A DNA stretch of 64,000 nucleotides from Oceanicola sp. (GTDB lineage: Bacteria; Pseudomonadota; Alphaproteobacteria; Rhodobacterales; Rhodobacteraceae): positions 1,342,011 to 1,406,010 of the forward strand of contig CP051231.1 of assembly GCA_017792405.1 (NCBI GenBank). Reading direction: 5' to 3'. A model generated the notes under the pieces. The model did no database searches. It was not told the origin of the DNA and saw only the letters and a list, made by a program, of their open reading frames with translations. The translations under genes and the position numbers were made by a program. Below, in pieces: positions 1-11,396 of this stretch. The first letter of the stretch is position 1; the number at the start of each line of letters is the position of its first letter.

Positions 1-68
1 GCGGTGGCTCTGACCCGTCCAAGGCCGCCGAGGCGATTGCCGCCGCTGAAGCCGTTATCGGAGGATAA
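1..68 (+). CDS. 3' end of an unidentified gene (partial)
   Basis: An open frame enters from the left edge in frame 3 and stops with TAA at 66-68. The visible C-terminus is Ala-rich (GGSDPSKAAEAIAAAEAVIGG in two short blocks: GGSDPSKAAEAIAAAE then AVIGG). Its last codons carry the GGAGG-like ribosome binding site of the DUF1330 gene starting 4 bases later, so the two genes are probably co-transcribed. Too little is left to name a family. Confidence 0.55.
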   Translation, partial: GGSDPSKAAEAIAAAEAVIGG

Positions 69-71
69 GAC

Positions 72-359
72 ATGCCCGCACTCTGGATCGCCCACGTGAC
101 CGTCACCGACGCCGAGGCCTACGGCAAATACGCCGAGCTGGCGGGCCCGGCCATTGCCAAGCATGGCGGCACCTTCATCGCGCGGGGCGGCAAGTTCGTG
201 CAACTCGAAGGCAAGGAGCGGCCGCGCAACGTGGTGGCCCGCTTCCCCTCGGTGGAGGCGGCGGTGGAGTGCTACAACTCGCCTGAGTATCAGGCCGCGC
301 TCGACCATGCCCGAGGGGCCAGCGAGCGCGAATTGATGGTGGTTGAAACCTCCGAGTAA
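72..359 (+). CDS. DUF1330 domain protein
   Basis: The 95-residue protein has the DUF1330 pattern, a small ferredoxin-like (dimeric alpha-beta barrel) fold: an N-terminal strand (ALWIAHVTVTD), then AYGKYAELAGPAIAKHGGTF, a middle strand RNVVARFPS and the block CYNSPEYQAAL. The family has no settled biochemical role. It has no signal peptide or membrane segment, so it is probably cytosolic. GGAGG lies just before the ATG and overlaps the end of the upstream gene, suggesting an operon. It converges on the VOC gene with only 5 bases between the stop codons. Confidence 0.85.
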   Translation: MPALWIAHVTVTDAEAYGKYAELAGPAIAKHGGTFIARGGKFVQLEGKERPRNVVARFPSVEAAVECYNSPEYQAALDHARGASERELMVVETSE

Positions 360-364
360 GCCCT

Positions 365-949
365 TCAGGCGTAGGGGTTCTTTGCGCTCCGGTCATCCGA
401 GAGCGAACCTGATTGCCGCGCCACCAGCGCCTCGATGGCATCGGCGAGATGCACGTCGCCGATGGCTTCATCGCCGGCCGCGACCCGCAGCTTGTGCGCC
501 TCTGCCAGTACCTCGGCGTGGGTGCAGCCCGCGGGCGGCTCGAACTTGTAGCAGGCCAGCTCAATCAGCAGGCCGAGCGGATCCTTGAAATAGAGGGAAT
601 CCATGAAGCCGCGGTCCTTGGGGCCGGAATGGCCGATGCCCCGTGCCTCCAGCCGGGCCTGCGCCTGGTTCCATGTGACCTTGGAGACGATGAAGGCGAT
701 ATGGTGAACGCAGCCCGGCTCGGTCGGGGTGCGGCGCCGGTCGGCCTTGCGCTCTTCATTGGTGAAGATGGTGATCAGCCGGCCATCGCCGGGATCAAAG
801 TAAAGGTGGCTCTCGTTTGCATCGTCGAGGTTGGGCTGCTCGAAGATGAAGGGCATGCCCAGCACGCCCTCCCAGAAATCGATCGAGGTTTGCCGGTCGG
901 CGCCGGTCAGAGTGATGTGGTGCACGCCCTGGGATTGGATCTTTTGCAT
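365..949 (-). CDS. VOC (glyoxalase/dioxygenase) family protein
   Basis: The 194-residue protein has two vicinal-oxygen-chelate modules: GVHHITLTGADRQTSIDFWEG near the N-terminus and CVHHIAFIV near residue 90. Likely metal ligands are the His of each HHI block, a Glu in SHLYFDPGDG-ITIF context and a Glu in LLIELACYKFE. The family covers glyoxalases, extradiol dioxygenases and resistance proteins, and the substrate here cannot be read. The ATG at 949 is preferred because GGAGG lies 8 bases upstream; the open frame continues further but without a good start. It follows typA on the same strand after 55 bases. Confidence 0.8.
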   Translation of the reverse strand: MQKIQSQGVHHITLTGADRQTSIDFWEGVLGMPFIFEQPNLDDANESHLYFDPGDGRLITIFTNEERKADRRRTPTEPGCVHHIAFIVSKVTWNQAQARLEARGIGHSGPKDRGFMDSLYFKDPLGLLIELACYKFEPPAGCTHAEVLAEAHKLRVAAGDEAIGDVHLADAIEALVARQSGSLSDDRSAKNPYA

Positions 950-1004
950 GGGAGCCTCCGGGTGGTGGGTTTGGATCACCCTACACCCACCCGGCGGCCC
1001 GGTG

Positions 1005-2825
<1,821 letters not shown>

Positions 2826-2884
2826 GGGGCTCTCTTTGACTGTTCGCGCCGCGCATATCCTGCACTGCGGCGAAAGGCTAGGGG

Positions 2885-3496
2885 CTATGTGACCACATAC
2901 CAGTCGCGGCGGTGATTGAAGGCCACCACGAGGTTGAGGACGACCGCGCCGAGGAGCGACCAGCCGACCGCTTCGAGTGGCAGGACAAAGGCGGCGACGG
3001 TGAAGAGGATCACATCGTGGATGAGCTGGGTCCAGCCGGCGCGGAAGCCGTATTTGTCTTGCAGGATGAGCGCGATGATCGAGACCCCGCCAAGCGAGGC
3101 CGTATGCCGGAAGAGGCCCAGCAGCCCCACACCAGCCGCGACGCCGAAGAGCAGCGCGGAGGCGGCGGGGTGGATGTGGTCGATGACGAGGGCAGGGTCG
3201 AGCGCTGCGGTCAGCAGCGAGAGCAGGGTCACCGTTGCCAATGATTTCAGGCAAAAGACCGGCCCGCGCGCGTGCCAGGCAAAGGCATAGAACGGGATGT
3301 TGATGACAAAGAACACAAGGCCGAAGGACCAGCCAGAGAGGTAGGCGATGATCAGGGCAGTGCCCGCCGTGCCGGAGGAGATGAGGCCCGCCGCGCGCAG
3401 CAGGTGCACGCCAAGGGCGGCCTGCGCGGAGGCGATCAGGAGGCCTTGGGCATCTTCGAGGAGGGTGTAATGCGGTTTTTCGTCAGCAAGCGCCAT
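2885..3496 (-). CDS. YitT family integral membrane protein
   Basis: The 203-residue protein has five or six hydrophobic helices, beginning near residue 17 ([21 protein letters not shown]). The [27 protein letters not shown] stretch, read in parts, is the recognisable YitT (PF02588) core with a Gly-rich second helix and a conserved NIPFY. Its function is unknown; related proteins are sometimes linked to export. It precedes typA on the same strand and may share its transcript. Confidence 0.82.
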   Translation of the reverse strand: MALADEKPHYTLLEDAQGLLIASAQAALGVHLLRAAGLISSGTAGTALIIAYLSGWSFGLVFFVINIPFYAFAWHARGPVFCLKSLATVTLLSLLTAALDPALVIDHIHPAASALLFGVAAGVGLLGLFRHTASLGGVSIIALILQDKYGFRAGWTQLIHDVILFTVAAFVLPLEAVGWSLLGAVVLNLVVAFNHRRDWYVVT

Positions 3497-3586
3497 GGGC
3501 CTGCTGTGGCGCAGGGGGAGGGTGGCGTCAAACCCGCGCGGGAGCCGGCGGGCGTGACGTGGCGTCCGATGCCTGATGGGCGGGCC

Positions 3587-3922
3587 TCAGTGGCCGGTGG
3601 TTGCCGAGAAAAGATGCAGCACGAGGACGCCGGAGAGGATCAGGCCGAGGCCGAGCACGGCGGGCAGATCGAGCCGCTGGTTGTAGAGCAGGAAGCCCAT
3701 GAGCGCGATCAGCACGATGCCGAGGCCGGACCAGATGGCATAGACCACGCCCACCGGCATCACCTTTACCGTCAGGGACAGAAAGTAGAACGACACCGCA
3801 TAGGCGACGACCACCACGGCGGCGGGCGCGAGTCGGGTGAAGCCCTTGGTCGCCGGAAGGGCCACCGTGCCGATGGTTTCGGCCACGATTGCGAGCACGA
3901 GGAAGAGATAGGTTTTGGGCAT
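3587..3922 (-). CDS. SMR family small multidrug/guanidinium exporter
   Basis: The 111-residue protein has four hydrophobic helices, the size and layout of small multidrug resistance (EmrE/QacE) pumps, which work as proton-coupled dimers in the inner membrane. The essential membrane Glu is present in helix 1 (VLAIVAETIGTV, Glu15). Helix 2 has YAVSFYFLSLTVKVMPVGVVYAIWSG, read in parts, and helix 4 LILSGVLVLHL. I looked for a guanidine riboswitch upstream and saw none. It is divergent from the SGNH gene across a 306-base region. Confidence 0.92.
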   Translation of the reverse strand: MPKTYLFLVLAIVAETIGTVALPATKGFTRLAPAAVVVVAYAVSFYFLSLTVKVMPVGVVYAIWSGLGIVLIALMGFLLYNQRLDLPAVLGLGLILSGVLVLHLFSATTGH

Positions 3923-4228
3923 GATGGCACCGAATGCAGAGGGGAGGGATCACGGCGCACCGCTCTGCTCCCTGTAGCTCATGGCGGCGTTTGTGGCGAG
4001 TCATCGCTGTGTGGATGTTCACACAGAGACGCGATTGAGTGTGTGGGTTTTCGCACGTTGAGAGTGTGGCGGAGGTTCAGGTGCACCATGCAAGCCATTG
4101 ATATTATTTCGGTTGAACGGGTTGTCTGCTGTGAGCATATTTTTGCGTTGTCAGCCCACCGGCGGCTCCCGACAGTGCTGGCACATCGTTTGCGAAACGC
4201 GCAGACCAATCCAATGGGAGGAAAAAAC
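3923..4228. promoter_or_regulatory. divergent intergenic region with a 20-bp dyad
   Basis: This 306-base gap separates the minus-strand SMR gene from the plus-strand SGNH gene. It is less GC-rich than its surroundings in 4070-4150. A perfect dyad lies at 4007-4026: CTGTGTG, six bases, CACACAG. Such a dyad is a plausible repressor operator for the SMR gene, but no regulator gene adjoins. The reading frame of the downstream gene stays open through this region; this is taken as chance because a good signal peptide begins only at 4229. Confidence 0.35.
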
Positions 4229-5026
4229 ATGATCCGCCGGACAGTGATCCGCGCGGCCCTGATGGCCGCATGCCTTACACCGCTCACGCTGCAGCCGCTC
4301 GCGGCGCAGGACGCTTCGCCCGAAGTAACCCAGCCGCAGGCTGAAAGCCCAGCCCGCGTGCTGCTCGTGGGGAACAGCTACCTGTATTACAACGACAGCC
4401 TGCACAATCACCTGCGCCGCATGGTCATGGCGGGCACCGAGGTTGAACCTCAGTACAAGTCGGCCACCATCGGCGGCGCGCGGCTCGATCATCACAACAT
4501 CGATTGGCTCACCCAGCCCGGGGCGATCGGGGTGGAAGAGCCGTTCGAGTTGGTGATCCTTCAAGGCCACTCCAACGCTGCGCTCTCGGAGAAGAACCAG
4601 ACGCGCTACATGGAGGCTGCGAAGGCCGCGGCGGCGTTGATTGCCGAGCGCGGGGGCAAGGTGGCGCTTTACATGCCGCATGCCTATGTGGACCCGCATA
4701 AGAGTGCGGATCCGGAGAATATCCGCGCCAACGAGCGGTTCTATACCGAGGCGGGCAACGAGCTCGACGCCATCGTTATCCCCGTCGCGCTGGCCTTCGA
4801 GGAGGCCTACAAGCGGCGGCCCGATATGGCTTTGCACAAGGACTACGATGGGTCGCACCCGAGCCTGCTCGGCAGCTTCCTTGCGGCAGCCACGGCCTAT
4901 GCGACGCTCTACGGCGCCGATCCTGTAGGCAATGAATACGATTATTTCGGCAAGGTCGGCGCCGAAAATGCGGCCTTCCTTCAGGAAGTCGCCCGCGACA
5001 CCGTGAACGCCTACTTCGGGCGGTAA
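4229..5026 (+). CDS. secreted SGNH/GDSL-hydrolase-like protein
   Basis: The 265-residue protein starts with a signal peptide (MIRRTVIRAALMAACL..LAAQD, cleavage near residue 27). The mature part opens with VLLVGNSYLYYND, which fits block I of SGNH hydrolases with the nucleophile Ser in GNS. A GHSN block lies mid-protein and DGSHPS near the C-terminus supplies the Asp-x-x-His pair. The substrate is unknown; an ester or acetyl group is the family expectation. The start at 4229 is chosen for the GGGAGG site 8 bases before it and the signal peptide. A hairpin terminator follows. Confidence 0.75.
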   Translation: MIRRTVIRAALMAACLTPLTLQPLAAQDASPEVTQPQAESPARVLLVGNSYLYYNDSLHNHLRRMVMAGTEVEPQYKSATIGGARLDHHNIDWLTQPGAIGVEEPFELVILQGHSNAALSEKNQTRYMEAAKAAAALIAERGGKVALYMPHAYVDPHKSADPENIRANERFYTEAGNELDAIVIPVALAFEEAYKRRPDMALHKDYDGSHPSLLGSFLAAATAYATLYGADPVGNEYDYFGKVGAENAAFLQEVARDTVNAYFGR

Positions 5027-5035
5027 ATCAAGGAA

Positions 5036-5060
5036 GGGCCCGCTTTGCACGGGCCCTTTT
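5036..5060 (+). terminator. rho-independent terminator after the SGNH gene
   Basis: Perfect 7-bp stem GGGCCCG / CGGGCCC (5036-5042 and 5050-5056), loop CTTTGCA, then TTTT. It sits between two convergent genes (SGNH and icd) and may also work weakly on the minus strand. Confidence 0.85.
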
Positions 5061-5063
5061 GCC

Positions 5064-6278
5064 TCAGCCGGTGAGGGCTTTGTTCAGGTTCTCGTCGATC
5101 TTTTCGAGGAAGCCGATGGTGGTGAGCCAGCCCTGATCAGGGCCGACGAGGAGGGCCAGATCCTTGGTCATATGCCCTGCTTCCACCGTGTCGATGATCA
5201 CGTGTTCCAGCGTTTCGGCGAAGGCCCGCAACGCCACGTTGCCATCGAGCTTGGCGCGGTGCTTCAGCCCGCCGGTCCAGGCGTAGATCGAGGCGATGGA
5301 GTTGGTGGAGGTGCTCTTGCCCTCCTGATGCTGGCGGTAGTGGCGGGTGACCGTTCCGTGCGCCGCTTCGGCCTCGACGATCTTGCCATCGGGGGTCATC
5401 AGCTGCGAGGTCATCATGCCCAAGCTACCGAAGCCCTGTGCCACCGTGTCGGACTGAACATCGCCATCGTAGTTCTTGCAGGCCCATACGAACTTGCCGT
5501 TCCACTTGAGGGCGCAGGCCACCATATCGTCGATCAGGCGGTGCTCGTACCAGATGTCCTTGGCCTTGAATTTCTCTTCAAATTCAGCCTCGTAGATCTC
5601 CTGAAACAGGTCTTTGAAGCGGCCGTCATAGGCCTTGAGGATGGTGTTTTTGGTGCTCAGGTAAACCGGCCAGCCGATGTTGAGGCCGTAATTGAAAGAG
5701 GCGCGGGCGAAGTCGCGGATGCTTTCATCCTGATTGTACATGCCCATGTAAACGCCGGCATCGGGGGCGTCGTAAACCTCGCGTTCGATGACTTCACCAT
5801 TGGCGCCTTCCCATTTCATCGTCAGCTTGCCGCCGGACGGAAAGTGGAAATCGGTCGCCTTGTATTGGTCGCCAAAGGCGTGGCGACCGACGACGATTGG
5901 CGAGGTCCAGCCCGGCACGAGGCGCGGGACGTTCTTGCAGATGATCGGCTGGCGGAAGACCACGCCGCCGAGGATGTTGCGGATGGTGCCATTGGGCGAG
6001 CGCCACATCTTCTTGAGGCCGAACTCCTCCACCCTCGCTTCGTCGGGCGTGATGGTGGCGCATTTCACCCCAACGCCGACTTCCTTGATCTTTTCGGCGG
6101 CGTCGATGGTGATCTGGTCGTCGGTCTCGTCGCGCACCTGAATCGAAAGGTCGTAGTAGAGCAGGTCGATGTCGAGATAGGGCTCGATCAGCTTTTTCTT
6201 GATGAAATCCCAGATGATCCGGGTCATCTCGTCACCGTCGATCTCGACCATCGGGTTCTCGACTTTGATCTTCGACAT
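5064..6278 (-). CDS. icd: NADP-dependent isocitrate dehydrogenase, homodimeric type
   Basis: The 404-residue protein belongs to the eukaryotic-like dimeric NADP-IDH subfamily. It converts isocitrate to 2-oxoglutarate and CO2 with NADPH formation in the TCA cycle. The N-terminus [20 protein letters not shown] is typical (read as two blocks, IKVENPMVE and [11 protein letters not shown]), followed by the substrate loop [34 protein letters not shown] in parts (metal-binding Asp region), and the cofactor region [15 protein letters not shown]. It lies downstream of, and on the same strand as, an unrelated monomeric isocitrate dehydrogenase, separated by a terminator. Confidence 0.96.
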   Translation of the reverse strand: MSKIKVENPMVEIDGDEMTRIIWDFIKKKLIEPYLDIDLLYYDLSIQVRDETDDQITIDAAEKIKEVGVGVKCATITPDEARVEEFGLKKMWRSPNGTIRNILGGVVFRQPIICKNVPRLVPGWTSPIVVGRHAFGDQYKATDFHFPSGGKLTMKWEGANGEVIEREVYDAPDAGVYMGMYNQDESIRDFARASFNYGLNIGWPVYLSTKNTILKAYDGRFKDLFQEIYEAEFEEKFKAKDIWYEHRLIDDMVACALKWNGKFVWACKNYDGDVQSDTVAQGFGSLGMMTSQLMTPDGKIVEAEAAHGTVTRHYRQHQEGKSTSTNSIASIYAWTGGLKHRAKLDGNVALRAFAETLEHVIIDTVEAGHMTKDLALLVGPDQGWLTTIGFLEKIDENLNKALTG

Positions 6279-6333
6279 CTTGGCTCCTTGGGTTTCTGCC
6301 CGCAGCTATGGCGCGCTTTGGTTAAGCGCCGGT

Positions 6334-6362
6334 AAAACTGCGGCGGCCTTTTGGGCCGCCGC
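6334..6362 (-). terminator. terminator after the monomeric isocitrate dehydrogenase gene
   Basis: Perfect 9-bp stem GCGGCGGCC / GGCCGCCGC (6340-6348 and 6354-6362) with a 5-base loop. On the minus strand the stem is followed by AGTTTTA. It separates transcription of the upstream idh gene from icd, so the two dehydrogenase genes are probably separately expressed. Confidence 0.8.
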
Positions 6363-6369
6363 GAGAGGT

Positions 6370-8574
<2,205 letters not shown>

Positions 8575-8677
8575 GTCTGAGCCCCCTCGCTAGGTGTTGG
8601 TCCGGCCCGATGTGCACCGCTGCGGCGCGGAATCGGGATGTTGCCGCTCTCCTATCTCAAATCCCCGGCGCATGGAA

Positions 8678-8695
8678 GGTATGCCGTTGTATACC
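8678..8695 (-). promoter_or_regulatory. ATAC-N6-ATAC motif upstream of idh
   Basis: On the plus strand the site reads GGTATGCCGTTGTATACC. Read toward idh it is two ATAC boxes six bases apart, so one helical turn start to start, and the ends form a GGTAT/ATACC dyad. The same arrangement occurs upstream of acnA (37653-37668), which encodes the preceding TCA-cycle enzyme. It lies about 100 bases before the idh start, a place suited to an operator. No regulator is identified. Confidence 0.45.
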
Positions 8696-8709
8696 AATTG
8701 TCGCGGGAG

Positions 8710-9399
8710 TCAGTTTTCGGAGGCCTTGAGGGCGGCCGAGAGGGTTTGCCCAAGCTCCACCAGTGCATCAGCTTGCTCGGGCCGCTTGAGCGCGCCGTGA
8801 TGTCGAATAGAGAACCCCTCGCGGCTGCGGATCACGGCGGGGCGTGCGCTACCTGCAAGGGGGCTGTCGGAAAGCGCGGGGTGCAGGGCGATCGGGCGTA
8901 GGGCATCTTCGGCGCCCGGGGTGGCCATGAGCAGGGCAGGGCTGCCCTCCAGCGGCACGGGTTTCAGGTCTGGCGCCTCTGCCGCCATGCTGCCGAGGAG
9001 TTTGCCGAGCACGGCTTGGGCCAACCCACCACCAAGCATGCCCGAGAACCGCTCCACATCGGCGGCCCGGCTGGCCGGAATATCGAGCGTCAGGAGGGAT
9101 AGGCCGTGGGACAGGGCGAGGGACGGGTCATTCCACGAGCTGTAGCGGGTGGAACTGCTGGATTGTGAACTGCCCGAACGCTGCACCACGCTTTGCAACT
9201 CCCAACCCTCGCGCGGGCTGGTGATGCGGGTGATCCGCTTGTTGCCCTCGCGGCTCTGGGCATAGCTCCAGCCAGCGGCGGCGCAATGCGCCCTGAGCAG
9301 GGCCTCGCGTTTCTTGGCCCACCAGAGCAGCGCCCCGACCAGCGCGATCTGGCCAAGGAACACGACCGTAACGAGGATGATGATGACCGTGGTCGACAT
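8710..9399 (-). CDS. hypothetical protein with N-terminal membrane anchor
   Basis: The 229-residue protein begins with one strong transmembrane helix (about residues 3-27, VIIILVTVVFLGQIALVGALLWW in parts) followed by KKREALLRAHCAAAGW. A Ser-rich stretch (SGSSQSSSSTRYSSW, about residues 75-90) and a soluble C-terminal part with no known motif follow. I do not recognise the family. The coding call rests on the clear helix, codon use like its neighbours and an uninterrupted frame between the idh promoter and the divergent DUF2235 gene. Confidence 0.65.
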   Translation of the reverse strand: MSTTVIIILVTVVFLGQIALVGALLWWAKKREALLRAHCAAAGWSYAQSREGNKRITRITSPREGWELQSVVQRSGSSQSSSSTRYSSWNDPSLALSHGLSLLTLDIPASRAADVERFSGMLGGGLAQAVLGKLLGSMAAEAPDLKPVPLEGSPALLMATPGAEDALRPIALHPALSDSPLAGSARPAVIRSREGFSIRHHGALKRPEQADALVELGQTLSAALKASEN

Positions 9400-9546
9400 T
9401 TGACCTCTCTGCGAAGTTTCGCCGCCACCCTAGCCACGCGTGCCTGAACTGTCACCGGACCCGCGACAGAGACCACAGCCTATGGTAGAATGCCTGCATT
9501 TCCTGCCGGGCCTGCCCGGACATTTCAGACCGGAGCATTTAAGCCC

Positions 9547-10737
9547 ATGAAGCGTATCGCGATATTCTGCGACGGCACCTGGAACACGCCAGACGCGCCG
9601 TTTCCGACCAATGTCTTCCATCTCCACAAGATGGCCAAACGCACGGCCGAGGATGGCACGACCCAGATCCTCAAATACATCCCCGGCGTTGGCACCGGCT
9701 TTGGCAAGACCGGCTGGCGCAAGCGGCTCGACAAGGTGACGGGCGGAGTGTTTGGCGTGGGGGTCACCAAGAACATTCTGGCCGGCTACACCTTTCTGAT
9801 CGAACAGTATGAACCGGGAGACGAGATATATGTGTTCGGGTTTTCGCGGGGTGCATTCACCGCGCGGTCTCTTGTTGGATTGCTTCGCGCCTCTGGCCTG
9901 CCGCGCCACACCGAGGCGTGGAAGGCCCCCGAGGCGCTGAAGCGCTATCGCGATGACGACCCGGCGACCAAACCCTCCAGCGAGGAGAGCCACCGCTTTC
10001 GGCTCGGCTACTCGCCCGATGTGGTCACCTCGGAGAAGGAGGAGGACTGGCGCCGCGCGCAGGGCCATCCGGTGCCGCCGCGGCTGACGGTCACCTACCT
10101 TGGCATCTGGGATACGGTCGGCGCGCTTGGCATTCCGAGCTACTACAAGTGGCTGGCGCAGGTGTTCAACCACAGCCAGGGGTTCCATGACACTCAGCTC
10201 AGCTCGATGGTCATGGCCGCCCGGCATGCGGTGTCGCTCGACGAGCGGCGCAAGGCCTTCCCGCCGACGCTCTGGGGCAACCTTGGGGAGTTGAACCGCG
10301 AGAACCCGGAGCGCAAGCGGGCTTATCAGCAGCTCTGGTTCGCGGGCGATCATGGCTCGGTGGGCGGGGGCGGCGATATTGACGGGCTGAGTAACATCAC
10401 CCTGCGTTGGGTGGTGGACGGCGCGAAGGATCAGGGGCTGGAGTTTGACCCCACGGCGCTGGCGGTGTTTGAGGCGGAGGAAGACCCGCTGGAGCCATCG
10501 CTCTTCAACAAGTCGAGCAAGCCGGGGTTCTTTACCCGGATGCTGCGCAAGCGTGTGCTGGACCGGGTGGGGAGGATGGAGGTGCCGGACCCCGCGACGG
10601 GCGGCACGGTTGAGGTCGCGATCGGGCCGGAGTTTGCGTGGAACATCTCGGAGCCTGCGCGCCAGAGATACAATGCGCTGCCGAACTATCGCCCGCCGTC
10701 GCTGGTGCCCTTCGACGCCGATCTAAAAGATAGCTAG
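9547..10737 (+). CDS. DUF2235 (Tle1-like) alpha/beta hydrolase
   Basis: The 396-residue protein has the DUF2235 hallmarks: IAIFCDGTWNTPD at residues 4-16 and the nucleophile elbow GFSRGAFTAR near residue 97. The family includes type VI secretion phospholipases (Tle1) and many orphan housekeeping members; no secretion genes are nearby, so this looks like an orphan. The block usually written HSDVGGG reads DHGSVGGGGD here, with Ser in place of the usual Asp. The ATG at 9547 is chosen because the family motif starts directly after it. It converges on the next operon with overlapping TAG stops. Confidence 0.85.
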   Translation: MKRIAIFCDGTWNTPDAPFPTNVFHLHKMAKRTAEDGTTQILKYIPGVGTGFGKTGWRKRLDKVTGGVFGVGVTKNILAGYTFLIEQYEPGDEIYVFGFSRGAFTARSLVGLLRASGLPRHTEAWKAPEALKRYRDDDPATKPSSEESHRFRLGYSPDVVTSEKEEDWRRAQGHPVPPRLTVTYLGIWDTVGALGIPSYYKWLAQVFNHSQGFHDTQLSSMVMAARHAVSLDERRKAFPPTLWGNLGELNRENPERKRAYQQLWFAGDHGSVGGGGDIDGLSNITLRWVVDGAKDQGLEFDPTALAVFEAEEDPLEPSLFNKSSKPGFFTRMLRKRVLDRVGRMEVPDPATGGTVEVAIGPEFAWNISEPARQRYNALPNYRPPSLVPFDADLKDS

Positions 10738-11396
10738 TTGGCGGGCAGGTCACCCACGATCCGGCCCGGCACGGCCTCCACCACCCGGCCAGCGGCGGCG
10801 CGGGCATCTTCGGCGTCATGGGTGACCATCAGCACGGGCAAGCCGCGATCCCGGGCGCGGGTGAAGGTGAGGTGGCGGACATCCTCGCGCCGGGCGGCAT
10901 CGAGCCGGGAGAAGGGCTCATCCAGCAGAAGAGCACGCGGCTCGGCCAGCAGGGTACGCATGAGCGCGACGCGGGCCTGCTCGCCGCCCGAGAGGGTTGC
11001 CGGGTCACGCGAACCGAAGCCCTTCAGCCCGACCTCGGCCAAGGCCTCCTCGATGGCGGCTCGCCGGGCCGCGCGGGGGCCGGGGGGCAGCGCGAAAGCA
11101 AGGTTGCCGGCCACCGAGAGGTGCGGAAAGAGCAGGCTCTCCTGAAACAGGATGCCGAGGCGGCGGCGCTCTGGCGGCAGCGAGGTGATCTCTGTCCCAT
11201 CCAGCGCGGCGGTGCCTGCGGCGGAGAGTGGCGCGGTCAGCGTGCCGGTGAGCGCCGCGAGCAGCGCCGATTTACCCACGCCGGAAGGCCCCATGAGGGT
11301 AAGCACCTCGCCCGGCGCGATCCGGGCGGAAAGGCCGAGCAGGCAGGTTCCGCCCAGCATGACCTCCAGCCTGTCGAGGGTGAGCCCCTTATCCAC
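10734..11396 (-). CDS. ABC transporter ATP-binding protein (YnjD-like)
   Basis: About 220 residues form a complete ABC ATPase: Walker A GPSGVGKSALL, Q-loop ILFQESLLFPHLSV, signature LSGGEQARVALMRTLL, Walker B ALLLDEPFSRLDA and the H-loop VTHDAEDA. It energises the fused permease encoded just upstream, with which it overlaps by 8 bases if the GTG at 11396 is the start; a TTG at 11420 is an alternative. Gene set and order match E. coli ynjBCD, an importer of unknown substrate. It also resembles thiamine/molybdate-type importers. Confidence 0.85.
   Translation of the reverse strand: MDKGLTLDRLEVMLGGTCLLGLSARIAPGEVLTLMGPSGVGKSALLAALTGTLTAPLSAAGTAALDGTEITSLPPERRRLGILFQESLLFPHLSVAGNLAFALPPGPRAARRAAIEEALAEVGLKGFGSRDPATLSGGEQARVALMRTLLAEPRALLLDEPFSRLDAARREDVRHLTFTRARDRGLPVLMVTHDAEDARAAAGRVVEAVPGRIVGDLPAN

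Noticed and set aside
3923-4030. Guanidine riboswitch before the SMR gene
   Set aside because: No paired hairpins with ACGR loops and no ykkC-type core were found on the minus strand.
3272-4228. N-terminal extension of the SGNH protein, whose frame is open for more than 300 codons upstream
   Set aside because: The extension is antisense to two genes, lacks domain features, and would bury a clear signal peptide and ribosome binding site.
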